A DNA stretch of 6,878 nucleotides from CF-96 sp028287605 (lineage in GTDB: Bacteria; Chloroflexota; Dormibacteria; Aeolococcales; Aeolococcaceae): assembly GCA_034666465.1 (NCBI GenBank), contig JAXDLT010000037.1:1-6878 (forward strand). The letters are read 5' to 3'. Within the stretch, counting starts at the first letter, position 1, and every line of letters begins with the position of its first letter. The position numbers and the translations under genes were made by a program. Below the pieces are notes generated by a model. It made no database searches, was not told where the DNA came from, and was given only the letters and a program-made list of their open reading frames with translations. This document shows positions 1 to 5,758 of the stretch, piece after piece.

Positions 1-498
1 GTCGAGCAGGCGGAGAAGGTGGTCCTTGACAGCCTGACGCCGTGGCGGACCGAACAGGATCCGATAGTGAACCAGCTTCTCCCGCTCCGCGAGCGCCCGC
101 TCGATCTCCGCCAGGTAGATGCCCTCACGCGATCTCGACCCGGTGATCGCCAGGTATTCCTCCGCCCCCTGGACCACGGCGAGCATCGCCGCAAGGAGCT
201 CCTCGTGACCGGTGACCAGTCGCAGCTCGTGACCACCGACGTTGTTGTCAGCGTCAACGATCTCTTGGAATCCCAGCTCCTGCGGGGTGGACCCGTAGAC
301 GTCGCAGAGCAGTCGCCGGTAGAACATGCTCGGCCGGACCTTTCCCAGCTCCCAGGAGCTGGCCAGGCTCTCTGTCAGACCCGTCGCGCGGCCGGCTCGC
401 TCATCGACCGCGGCGATGAGCTCCCGCAGAGTCCAGTTCCTGTGCAGCCGTACCTGCCGCAGCCGGCTGGCAGCCACCGGTGTCCTGCTCGTCGCCAT
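1..498 (-). CDS. XRE-family helix-turn-helix transcriptional regulator (3' end cut by window edge)
   Basis: Reading the minus strand from the ATG at 498 gives 166 codons with no stop up to base 1, so the C-terminus is missing. Residues about 10-77 form an XRE/Cro-type DNA-binding domain: the first helices run through ASRLRQVRLHRNWTLREL, a recognition part has the ASSWELGKVRPS pattern, and it closes with LCDVYGSTPQELGF, a style common in actinobacterial regulators. Residues about 88-166 form a second domain (LAITGSRSREGIYLAEIE, then LVHYRILFGPPRRQ and DHLLRLL). I recall this tail from similar HTH proteins, but its ligand is unknown to me. It probably acts as a cytoplasmic DNA-binding regulator of unknown target. 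The start is uncertain: there is no clear ribosome site before the ATG, and the frame stays open to a stop at 607-609 with an in-frame GTG at 543 that would add 15 residues. Its link to the copper genes is not shown. Confidence 0.85.
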   Translation of the reverse strand, partial: MATSRTPVAASRLRQVRLHRNWTLRELIAAVDERAGRATGLTESLASSWELGKVRPSMFYRRLLCDVYGSTPQELGFQEIVDADNNVGGHELRLVTGHEELLAAMLAVVQGAEEYLAITGSRSREGIYLAEIERALAEREKLVHYRILFGPPRRQAVKDHLLRLLD

Positions 499-716
499 GG
501 CGGCTACCGACCCTCGGGCAAGGGCATCGAGAGCGTCATCCACCGAATTCTGACACTCGCCGGTCCACCCCTCGCGCCGCTCACGGAGAACGTCTCTCCC
601 TTCGGCTCAGGACTTGCCAGACCGGTACGCCATGGCGCGTCGGCGCGCTGCTCACCGCCGCCGCCGTCTCCACGCTCAGACCGCTGGGACGCGGCCGGCC
701 CACGACCAGCCCGAGC
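499..716. other. Intergenic gap between two minus-strand genes
   Basis: This 218-bp stretch separates the end of the BsuPI-like lipoprotein gene from the start of the HTH gene. It should hold the regulator's promoter and the lipoprotein's terminator. The only structure I see is a small GC hairpin at 635-648 (stem GCGCG/CGCGC, loop TCGG) with no T-run. No convincing -35/-10 pair was found. The 5' part of the HTH frame stays open to 606, so some of the gap could be coding if the GTG at 543 is the true start. Confidence 0.4.
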
Positions 717-1280
717 CTAGCTCACCGTGAAGGGGGCCGATGCCGAGCCGAGGTCGCCCCAGGTGGCGGTCTCGTGGTACGCGCCCGCGGGCGGCGGGGG
801 ACCCTGGCAGCCCGTGGTGTCGCAGGTGTGCTGGTTCCACGCCGCCGTCTCGGTGCGGCTACCCCCGGCCGGGAGGGTGACCAGCCGCTCGTACAGCGGG
901 CAGCTCTGACCGGGACCGCAGGTGCGCCACACCTCGCCGCCGCCACCGCTGACCGAGAACGCCGGGTCGCGCGGGCTGACGTCGAGGCTGCACTCCTGGG
1001 CGGAGTGGTTGGTGAGGGTGGTGGTGAGGGTGACCGGGTCGCCGGCGTGGTAGGCGGGGCGGTCGGTCGACGCGGTGGCGGTCACCTCGCCGGCGGTGCA
1101 TCGCGGCGCCGCCGCGGACGGAGTGGCGGACGGCCCGATGATCGCCGGCGGCGACATGGTGCCGACCGCGGCCGGGACGGCGTTGCCGGCCGCCGGCCTG
1201 GCCGTGGCCTGGCCACAGCCCGTGAGCGCCACGGTGAGCACGGCCGCAGCCGTCGCCACCCCTCTGCTGACCACGGTCAT
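717..1280 (-). CDS. Putative lipoprotein with BsuPI-like beta-sandwich domain
   Basis: The product has 187 residues and begins with a lipoprotein signal peptide: R6, a hydrophobic stretch at 8-20, and lipobox L19-T20-G21-C22, so the mature protein should be lipid-anchored at C22. A Pro/Ala/Ser-rich spacer (about 25-59) leads to a domain at about 61-187 that reads like an Ig-fold: DPVTLTTTLTNHS, then FSVSGGGGEVWRTC, then TLPAGGSRTETAAWNQ, then PPAGAYHETATWG. This strand order and the EVW, LPAG and AGAY positions resemble the BsuPI (intracellular proteinase inhibitor) domain, often found in secreted proteins of unknown role. Six mature cysteines beyond the lipid one (61, 97, 121, 127, 153, 158) suggest disulfides and extracytoplasmic folding. 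The ATG at 1280 is preceded by a weak G-rich site (TGGGG). It is divergent from the CHRD-like gene. The family call is from pattern recognition; no enzymatic function is claimed. Confidence 0.75.
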   Translation of the reverse strand: MTVVSRGVATAAAVLTVALTGCGQATARPAAGNAVPAAVGTMSPPAIIGPSATPSAAAPRCTAGEVTATASTDRPAYHAGDPVTLTTTLTNHSAQECSLDVSPRDPAFSVSGGGGEVWRTCGPGQSCPLYERLVTLPAGGSRTETAAWNQHTCDTTGCQGPPPPAGAYHETATWGDLGSASAPFTVS

Positions 1281-1377
1281 GGCCCCAGTCTAGTGCCGCC
1301 GCACCGCGCCCGGCGGTGCCCCTGCTGTGGCGCCCTGCACAATGACGCCGCGAGGTCGCAGTGGTGACACTGGCGGT
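1281..1377. promoter_or_regulatory. Divergent intergenic region with a small inverted repeat
   Basis: This 97-bp spacer lies between two divergent lipoprotein genes and should carry both promoters. It contains an inverted repeat, GCACCG (1301-1306) and CGGTGC (1314-1319), separated by 7 bases, which could be an operator or simply GC-rich chance. A CACAAT at 1338-1343 resembles a -10 box for the plus-strand gene (4 of 6 matches), but no matching -35 is visible. Confidence 0.35.
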
Positions 1378-2220
1378 ATGCGTCTCCTCATGCCCATCGC
1401 AGTCGCCCTCGCCGGCGGCCTCGTCACCGGCTGCAGCGATGGCTCGTCCCAGGTCCCTCCGTTGACCGGGACCCAGACGGGGGCGACGCCGACCGCCATC
1501 CCCACCACGACGGGGCCGGTCCCGGTGACGCTGCGCCACTTCCCCGCGGGGCTGGCGGTGATCGGCCTCAACCCCTCGACGAAGCAGCTGACCGTCGAGA
1601 TCAGGGTGGCCGGGCTGGCGCCCGGCACCACCCGCCCCGCCCGGCTGATGAGCGGCAGCTGTGCCCGTCCCGGCACCCTCCTCCACGCCCTGGACCCGCT
1701 GGTGTTCGCCGCCAACAGCGTCGCCGACACCACCACCACGGTGAACGGCGTCACGGAGACGGTGATCCCGCAGAGCGGCTGGTACCTGGCGGTCTACCGC
1801 GGCACCGCCGCCGCCGACCAGGGCGTCGAGGTGCTGTGCGGCGACCTCGACAACCCGGTCAGCCAGGCGGTGATCACCGCCGGGCTCGGCGTCGCGGTGC
1901 CGACCGGCGGTCCCGACCCGCAGGCCGCGGGGGCGGGCACGCTCACCATCGTCGGCGGGCAGCTGAAGGTGACGATCGACGCCACCGGGCTGACCCCCGG
2001 GAGCACCCACGCGGCGCAGCTCCGCAGGGGCAACTGCGAGGGCGAGGGAGCCACCCTGCACCCGCTGGAGGCGCTGATCGCCGACGCCAGGGGGCATGCG
2101 GTCAGCACGACCATGGTCCCGGGCATCGCCGGCATCCAGCTCAACCAGTGGTTCGTCGGCGTCACCCCGCAGCAGCCGGCCGTGCTCGACCCCGTGCTCT
2201 GCGGCAACGTGGGGACCTGA
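1378..2220 (+). CDS. Lipoprotein with two tandem CHRD-like repeats
   Basis: I chose the ATG at 1378 (280 residues) because it places a proper lipoprotein signal at the N-terminus: MRLL, hydrophobic 5-16, lipobox V16-T17-G18-C19. An earlier in-frame ATG at 1327 would put 17 polar residues before it. A Thr/Pro-rich spacer (about 27-50) is followed by two homologous repeats, about 52-165 and 185-280. They align over QLTVEIRVAGLAPGTTRPA versus QLKVTIDATGLTPGSTHAA, then a Gly-x-Cys, a hydrophobic LHALDPLVF / LHPLEALIA segment, a Trp near GWYLAVY / QWFVGVT, and a final VLCGDL / VLCGNV. This matches the general layout of CHRD (chordin-like) domains in secreted bacterial proteins, although the usual HIH motif is degenerate. 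Each repeat has one Cys pair, probably a disulfide. The role is unknown; it is likely a surface-exposed binding or structural lipoprotein. It converges with the CopC-CopD gene 62 bp away. Confidence 0.8.
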   Translation: MRLLMPIAVALAGGLVTGCSDGSSQVPPLTGTQTGATPTAIPTTTGPVPVTLRHFPAGLAVIGLNPSTKQLTVEIRVAGLAPGTTRPARLMSGSCARPGTLLHALDPLVFAANSVADTTTTVNGVTETVIPQSGWYLAVYRGTAAADQGVEVLCGDLDNPVSQAVITAGLGVAVPTGGPDPQAAGAGTLTIVGGQLKVTIDATGLTPGSTHAAQLRRGNCEGEGATLHPLEALIADARGHAVSTTMVPGIAGIQLNQWFVGVTPQQPAVLDPVLCGNVGT

Positions 2221-2229
2221 GGGGACTCT

Positions 2230-2249
2230 CCGGGCGCCGACGCGCCCGG
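2230..2249. terminator. GC-rich hairpin between convergent genes
   Basis: A perfect 8-bp stem CCGGGCGC/GCGCCCGG with a 4-base loop (CGAC) lies 9 bases after the stop of the CHRD-like gene and 33 bases beyond the stop of the CopC-CopD gene. It has no T-run on either side, as is common for terminators in high-GC genomes. It could serve both convergent transcripts. Confidence 0.6.
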
Positions 2250-2264
2250 TGGGGGGACTTCGAC

Positions 2265-2282
2265 TTCCCCTTCCCCTTCCCC
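2265..2282. repeat. Three tandem TTCCCC units
   Basis: Three exact copies of the hexamer TTCCCC directly abut the TAA stop of the CopC-CopD gene (GGGGAA x3 on its coding strand). A G-run at 2251-2256 lies opposite, so a short GGGGA/TCCCC pairing around the ACTTCGACT centre is possible. This is a short simple repeat with no evident function beyond possible terminator structure. Confidence 0.7.
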
Positions 2283-3767
2283 TTAGACCGCGCGGGCCTG
2301 GCCTCGCAGCATCGGCAGGGTCACCACCGCGACCGCGCCGGCCATGGCGGCGCCGACCAGGAGCAGCAGCACCGTGGCCACGCCTCCGGCCGCCACCGCG
2401 GAGGGAGGCGCCAGCGGCGCCGGCGGGGCGACGTTGGCGAGCGCGGCGGTGCTGAGCAGCACGAGGAGCACGCCTGCGACCTCGGCGCGGAGCACGTCGC
2501 GCACCGCGGCGGCGTCGACGCGGCCGGGGCGCAGGCCACGCCAGCGGCCGACGGTGGCGACCAGCAGGGTCCACGCGACCAGCGTCACCTTGAGGATGAG
2601 CAGCCGCCCGTAGGTGGTGGCGATCAGCTGGCCGGGCGAGCCGATCTGGGTGAGCGCGGCGGCGCTCCCGGTGAGCACGATGGCGAGCACCGAGAGCAGG
2701 GCGAGGCGCCCGTAGCGGGTCAGCGCGCTCGTCAGCTCGGGGTCGCGGGCGGTCCCGCGCCGGGCCCACAGCATGGTGGCGAGGTAGCCGAGGGCGCCGG
2801 CCCAGGTCAGCGCCACCACCACGTGGAGGACGATCGCGGCCTCGCCCCACGCCGAGGCGCCCGCCGGATGGGAGCGCATGCCCACCAGGACCATGGCGCC
2901 GACCACCGAGGCGAGGCAGACCAGGCGGTCGCGCAGCAGGACCAGCGCCCCCAGCGCGTTGAGGACGAGGGCCATGCCGGCGAGGTTCTCGAGACCGACG
3001 CGCACCCCGAAGGCCGCCCCCCAGGTGCCCGGCTCGAACCCGCTCAGCACGCTGCCGTCGTGGAGGCGCCCGGCGGTCGCGGCGAAGGCGAGCACCGACC
3101 CGGCCAGCGCGATCAGCATGCCGGTGGTGAGGTACCGGGTGGAGAGGCGCCAGGCTGACCGGGTCGCGCCGGGCCCGGCGAGGGCGCGCTCGGCCGCGAG
3201 GCCGCCCCCCGCGACGGCGAGGCCGAGGAGGACCAGCCAGCTGGCCAGGGTGCCCGGCCAGTCCCTCGGCTGCTCGTCGGTGCCGGAGGAGGGCGGGCCG
3301 AGCACCCTGGCGGCTGCGGCGCTTCCCTGCGGCGGTGCGGGACCCACCGAGAAGGCGATGGTCCCGTCGGTGAGGTGGCCGTCGTCGGCGGAGATGACCG
3401 TCCAGATCGCGGCGTAGTCGCCGTTCTGGAGCGGCGGCAGGCTCACCGCGATGCTGGTGCCGGTCGGGCTGACCCGCGCCACCGCACCGGGCACCAGCTC
3501 GAACCTCCCGGTGAACACCTGCACGCCGCTGTGGGCGAGGGCCACCGGCTGGGTGAAGAGCAGCTGCAGGCCGGTGGGGGCGGTGTCGAGCCGCTGGCCG
3601 GTCCGCGGGTTGCTCACCGTCAGGTACGCGTGGGCGCTGGCGTGGAGCGGGGTCAGCAGGCTGCCCAGCACGGCCAGGGCGAGCGCCACCAGCAGCACCC
3701 GCCAGGGGTTCGGGACGGCGCGGACCCGATGATCCGCGCCGTCCACAGCGAGGAAGGAGGGCGTCAC
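2283..3767 (-). CDS. CopC-CopD fusion copper-binding/transport membrane protein
   Basis: From the GTG at 3767 the product has 494 residues. A signal peptide ends in A43-S44-A45, and cleavage there would leave His46 at the mature N-terminus, as needed for the CopC Cu(II) histidine brace. The CopC domain (46-141) shows SNPRTGQ, APTGLQLLFTQPV and, near its end, WTVISADDGHLTDG, whose Asp128/129 and His131 match the remaining CopC copper ligands. After a linker, about eight or nine hydrophobic helices follow (near 173-192, 212-232, 250-278, 282-297, 309-333, 352-373, 387-406, 428-446, 463-485). They carry CopD-like features: LHVVVALTWAGALGYL, then TTYGRLLILKVTL, then a LRAEVAGVLLVLLSTAAL segment. 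It likely binds copper outside and carries it across the membrane. It begins 20 bases after the oxidase gene, probably in one transcript. No ribosome site is clear; a GTG at 3746 (487 residues) is an alternative start. Upstream residues of the same open frame lie inside the oxidase gene and are rejected. Confidence 0.88.
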   Translation of the reverse strand: MTPSFLAVDGADHRVRAVPNPWRVLLVALALAVLGSLLTPLHASAHAYLTVSNPRTGQRLDTAPTGLQLLFTQPVALAHSGVQVFTGRFELVPGAVARVSPTGTSIAVSLPPLQNGDYAAIWTVISADDGHLTDGTIAFSVGPAPPQGSAAAARVLGPPSSGTDEQPRDWPGTLASWLVLLGLAVAGGGLAAERALAGPGATRSAWRLSTRYLTTGMLIALAGSVLAFAATAGRLHDGSVLSGFEPGTWGAAFGVRVGLENLAGMALVLNALGALVLLRDRLVCLASVVGAMVLVGMRSHPAGASAWGEAAIVLHVVVALTWAGALGYLATMLWARRGTARDPELTSALTRYGRLALLSVLAIVLTGSAAALTQIGSPGQLIATTYGRLLILKVTLVAWTLLVATVGRWRGLRPGRVDAAAVRDVLRAEVAGVLLVLLSTAALANVAPPAPLAPPSAVAAGGVATVLLLLVGAAMAGAVAVVTLPMLRGQARAV

Positions 3768-3787
3768 GTGAAGCGGTGCCGGGCGGC

Positions 3788-5614
3788 TCAGTCCCGACCG
3801 CGCCGCGGGTGGCCGTAGCGTCCGCCGAGGCGGTAGGCGAGCAGCAGGCCGACGGCGATGAGCACGGTGGTCTCGTTGCCGCCGAGCAGGCCGCCCGACC
3901 GCGGAGCCACCTGCGTCCCCGCGGGAAGCAGGGGCGGCAGGCCGAGGGGAGCCAGCTGCTGCGGGACGGTCGGCGGGGAGTAGGGCTGCATCGGGTTCGG
4001 GGTCGGCAGCGCAGGGAGCGCCGGGGGAATGCCCGCCACGGGCTTGTCGGACGGAGCGACCTCGAGCACCGTGACCAGCCCCATCATCCCGTTGTCGTCG
4101 TGCGCGTGGGCGAAGATGTGGCAGTGCATCAGCCAGTTGCCCGGGGACATCGGCGTCCACACGATGTCCAGGGTCTGGCCGGTGCCGATCAGGGTCGTGT
4201 CCATCCACTCGGGCACGGCCAGTCGTATCCCGTCCCTCGCCACCAGTTGGAAGGGAAAGCCGTGGAGATGGATGGGATGGACCTGGTCGCCGGTGTCGAT
4301 GAGGCGGATGTGGACGCGCTCGCCGACCTTCGCCTTGAGCGGGTAGGTGTACGGGAACCCCTTGCCGTTCAGCACAAAGCCGAGGTAGGTGTCGCCGATC
4401 ATCACCCGGTAGTCGTGGTCGGCGGGGATGTCACCGGTCCGGGGGACGATCTCCAGCGAGCCGTAGAGGCCAAGGCCCTCGTCCTTGCCCGAGGTGTGGG
4501 TGTGGTACCAGTGCGTGCCCGTCGCCACCGCGGTCCAGGCGTAGCTGTAGGCGGTGCCGGGTAGGATCAGCGGCTGGGTGATCCCCGGGACCCCGTCCAT
4601 CTCGTTGGGCAGGATCATGCCGTGCCAGTGGACGCTGGTCGCCACCGGCAGGTCGTTGGTGACGATCATCCGGAGCTTGTCGCCCTCGTTGACCCGGATC
4701 ACCGGGCCCGGGATGGTGCCGTTGAAGGCGTACGCCGTCTGGGTGTTGCCCGGCGCGGTCGTCCAGGTGATCGGCGCCATCCGGAGGTGGAACTCCTTCA
4801 CGCCGTCCTTGTCGGTGGTGTAGGGCGCGAGCCGGGTGCCGTCACCGAGGGTGCCCGGTCCGGACACCCCCTGGGGCAGCTCGGTGGGCGTGTAGGCGGG
4901 CTGTGCTGCCGCCGGCTGGGGGCCCGCGGCGGCGAGCCTGGCCGCGGGCGCGTCCGGCGGCGCGCCGCCGCCGGGACCGGTGGCCGCGGTCACCCCGGTG
5001 GAGGACACGGTGCGGCCGGCGCGGACGGGCAGCGCCACGTCGCCCGTGGAGGACGTCCGGCCGGTCGCCGGCTGCTGGCCCAGCGGCGGGGGCAGTGGCA
5101 GCTTGGGCAGCGGCGGCAGGGGACCCGAGTTCGGGGTCGGGGTCGGCGCGGGCTCCTCGGTCGCCGGCGGGGGCGGCGCGGCGCCTGCGGGCGAGCCGTT
5201 GCCCACGGTCACCTTGCCGGTCATGTAGGTGTGCAGCCGGCAGTGATAGCCGTAGGTGACGTTGTCCTTGTCGAAGGTGTGGGTGAACGACGAGCCGGGC
5301 TTGATCTCGGCATTGGGATCGTTGGCCTTGCCGCCGTCGGAGCTCCACGCGCCGTCGTCCTGGATGACGGTGTGGGTCTGGCTGCTGCTCTCCCGGTTCG
5401 TCCAGGTGACCGTGTCACCGACCTTGACCTTGGTCTCCGTCGGCTTGAAGCTGAAGTCCTTGATGGTCACCGCCGCCGTCGCTGCGCGCACGGGGCTCGG
5501 GGCCAGCCGCAGGACGGCGGCGACCGCCAGGAGGCCGATCAGCATCAGGCCGACGGCGGCACGCCGGCCGGGGTGGCGGCGGGTCGCGTCCACGGTGTTC
5601 AGGTTTCTTCTCAT
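3788..5614 (-). CDS. Cupredoxin-fused two-domain multicopper oxidase with C-terminal membrane anchor
   Basis: This 608-residue protein starts at an ATG with a good ribosome site. An N-terminal export signal (RR at 17-18, hydrophobic 20-36, likely cleavage after VRA44) may be Sec or Tat. Residues 46-138 form an amicyanin/plastocyanin-like cupredoxin with type 1 copper ligands H81, C125, H128 and M131 (CxxHxxM). A Pro/Ala/Thr-rich linker spans about 139-267. Residues 268-522 form a laccase-like oxidase of two cupredoxin domains: HWHG (329-332), HTH (371-373), HPIHLHG (446-452) and HCHIFAH (497-503). These supply the trinuclear cluster, plus type 1 copper only in the second domain (H446, C498, H503 and a Met at 510 or 511), as in type B two-domain oxidases. 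C125 and C498 are the only cysteines. A second Pro-rich stretch leads to a hydrophobic helix (581-597) and a basic tail, a likely membrane anchor. Expected activity is four-electron reduction of O2 using an unidentified donor (Cu(I), another metal or a phenolic). It lies between the propeller and CopC-CopD genes. Confidence 0.92.
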   Translation of the reverse strand: MRRNLNTVDATRRHPGRRAAVGLMLIGLLAVAAVLRLAPSPVRAATAAVTIKDFSFKPTETKVKVGDTVTWTNRESSSQTHTVIQDDGAWSSDGGKANDPNAEIKPGSSFTHTFDKDNVTYGYHCRLHTYMTGKVTVGNGSPAGAAPPPPATEEPAPTPTPNSGPLPPLPKLPLPPPLGQQPATGRTSSTGDVALPVRAGRTVSSTGVTAATGPGGGAPPDAPAARLAAAGPQPAAAQPAYTPTELPQGVSGPGTLGDGTRLAPYTTDKDGVKEFHLRMAPITWTTAPGNTQTAYAFNGTIPGPVIRVNEGDKLRMIVTNDLPVATSVHWHGMILPNEMDGVPGITQPLILPGTAYSYAWTAVATGTHWYHTHTSGKDEGLGLYGSLEIVPRTGDIPADHDYRVMIGDTYLGFVLNGKGFPYTYPLKAKVGERVHIRLIDTGDQVHPIHLHGFPFQLVARDGIRLAVPEWMDTTLIGTGQTLDIVWTPMSPGNWLMHCHIFAHAHDDNGMMGLVTVLEVAPSDKPVAGIPPALPALPTPNPMQPYSPPTVPQQLAPLGLPPLLPAGTQVAPRSGGLLGGNETTVLIAVGLLLAYRLGGRYGHPRRGRD

Positions 5615-5619
5615 CTTCT

Positions 5620-5624
5620 TCCTC
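5620..5624 (-). promoter_or_regulatory. Ribosome binding site of the multicopper oxidase gene
   Basis: GAGGA on the minus strand ends 5 bases before the ATG at 5614, a good Shine-Dalgarno match and spacing. It supports this start over the internal Met24. Confidence 0.75.
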
Positions 5625-5656
5625 GCTGTCCGTCCTCGCTGGTTCTCTCACCGCCC

Positions 5657-5693
5657 GAAGGCTCCCGCACCGCGACGTGGTGCGGAAGCCTTC
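5657..5693. terminator. Long hairpin upstream of the oxidase gene
   Basis: The stem is GAAGGCT (5657-5663) with AGCCTTC (5687-5693), one C/A mismatch, then CCGCACC (5665-5671) with GGTGCGG (5679-5685), and a 7-base loop. It gives 14 paired positions, 43 bases before the oxidase start codon. It has no T-run, so it may be a weak terminator, a processing/stability element, or a 5' leader structure of the oxidase message. The sequence does not decide between these. Confidence 0.55.
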
Positions 5694-5706
5694 CCGGCGG
5701 GGTTTT

Positions 5707-5736
5707 GGGTGCCCGTCCCGGCGGGGACGGGCACCC
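5707..5736. terminator. Perfect 13-bp hairpin downstream of the beta-propeller gene
   Basis: GGGTGCCCGTCCC (5707-5719) pairs perfectly with GGGACGGGCACCC (5724-5736) around a GGCG loop. It sits 22 bases past the propeller gene's stop. On the gene's strand it is followed by AAAACCCC rather than a T-run, while a TTTT lies at 5703-5706 on the plus strand. The likely role is transcription termination or 3'-end protection after the propeller gene. An 11-base direct repeat, TCCCGGCGGGG (5692-5702 and 5716-5726), links the two hairpins. Confidence 0.7.
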
Positions 5737-5758
5737 GGCGATCAGTTGTCCGATGCTG

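Noticed and set aside
19..720. Long plus-strand open frame of 233 codons
   Set aside because: It lies opposite the HTH gene, whose minus-strand reading gives a clear XRE domain. The plus-strand product has no recognisable domain and is Arg/Pro-rich, as expected for a shadow in GC-rich DNA.
2251..2282. Possible G-quadruplex on the minus strand near the CopC-CopD stop
   Set aside because: Only three GGGG runs stand together; the next G-run is on the opposite strand, so a standard four-run quadruplex is not formed.
859..2850. 663-codon minus-strand open frame
   Set aside because: The product is a low-complexity Arg/Gly/Ala/His sequence crossing three well-supported genes on both strands; it is a GC-driven shadow.
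1836..3158. 440-codon plus-strand open frame
   Set aside because: It overlaps the CHRD-like and CopC-CopD genes out of frame or antisense and is Arg/Gly/His-rich with no domain.
3768..4208. N-terminal extension of the CopC-CopD frame
   Set aside because: These 147 codons lie inside the oxidase gene on the same strand in another frame and have no domain. The CopC signal peptide begins only after 3767.
3788..5614. Copper nitrite reductase as an alternative identity for the oxidase
   Set aside because: Nitrite reductases carry type 1 copper in the first domain and lack a trinuclear cluster. Here HWHG, HTH, HPIHLHG and HCHIFAH provide the full trinuclear set, with type 1 copper in the second domain.
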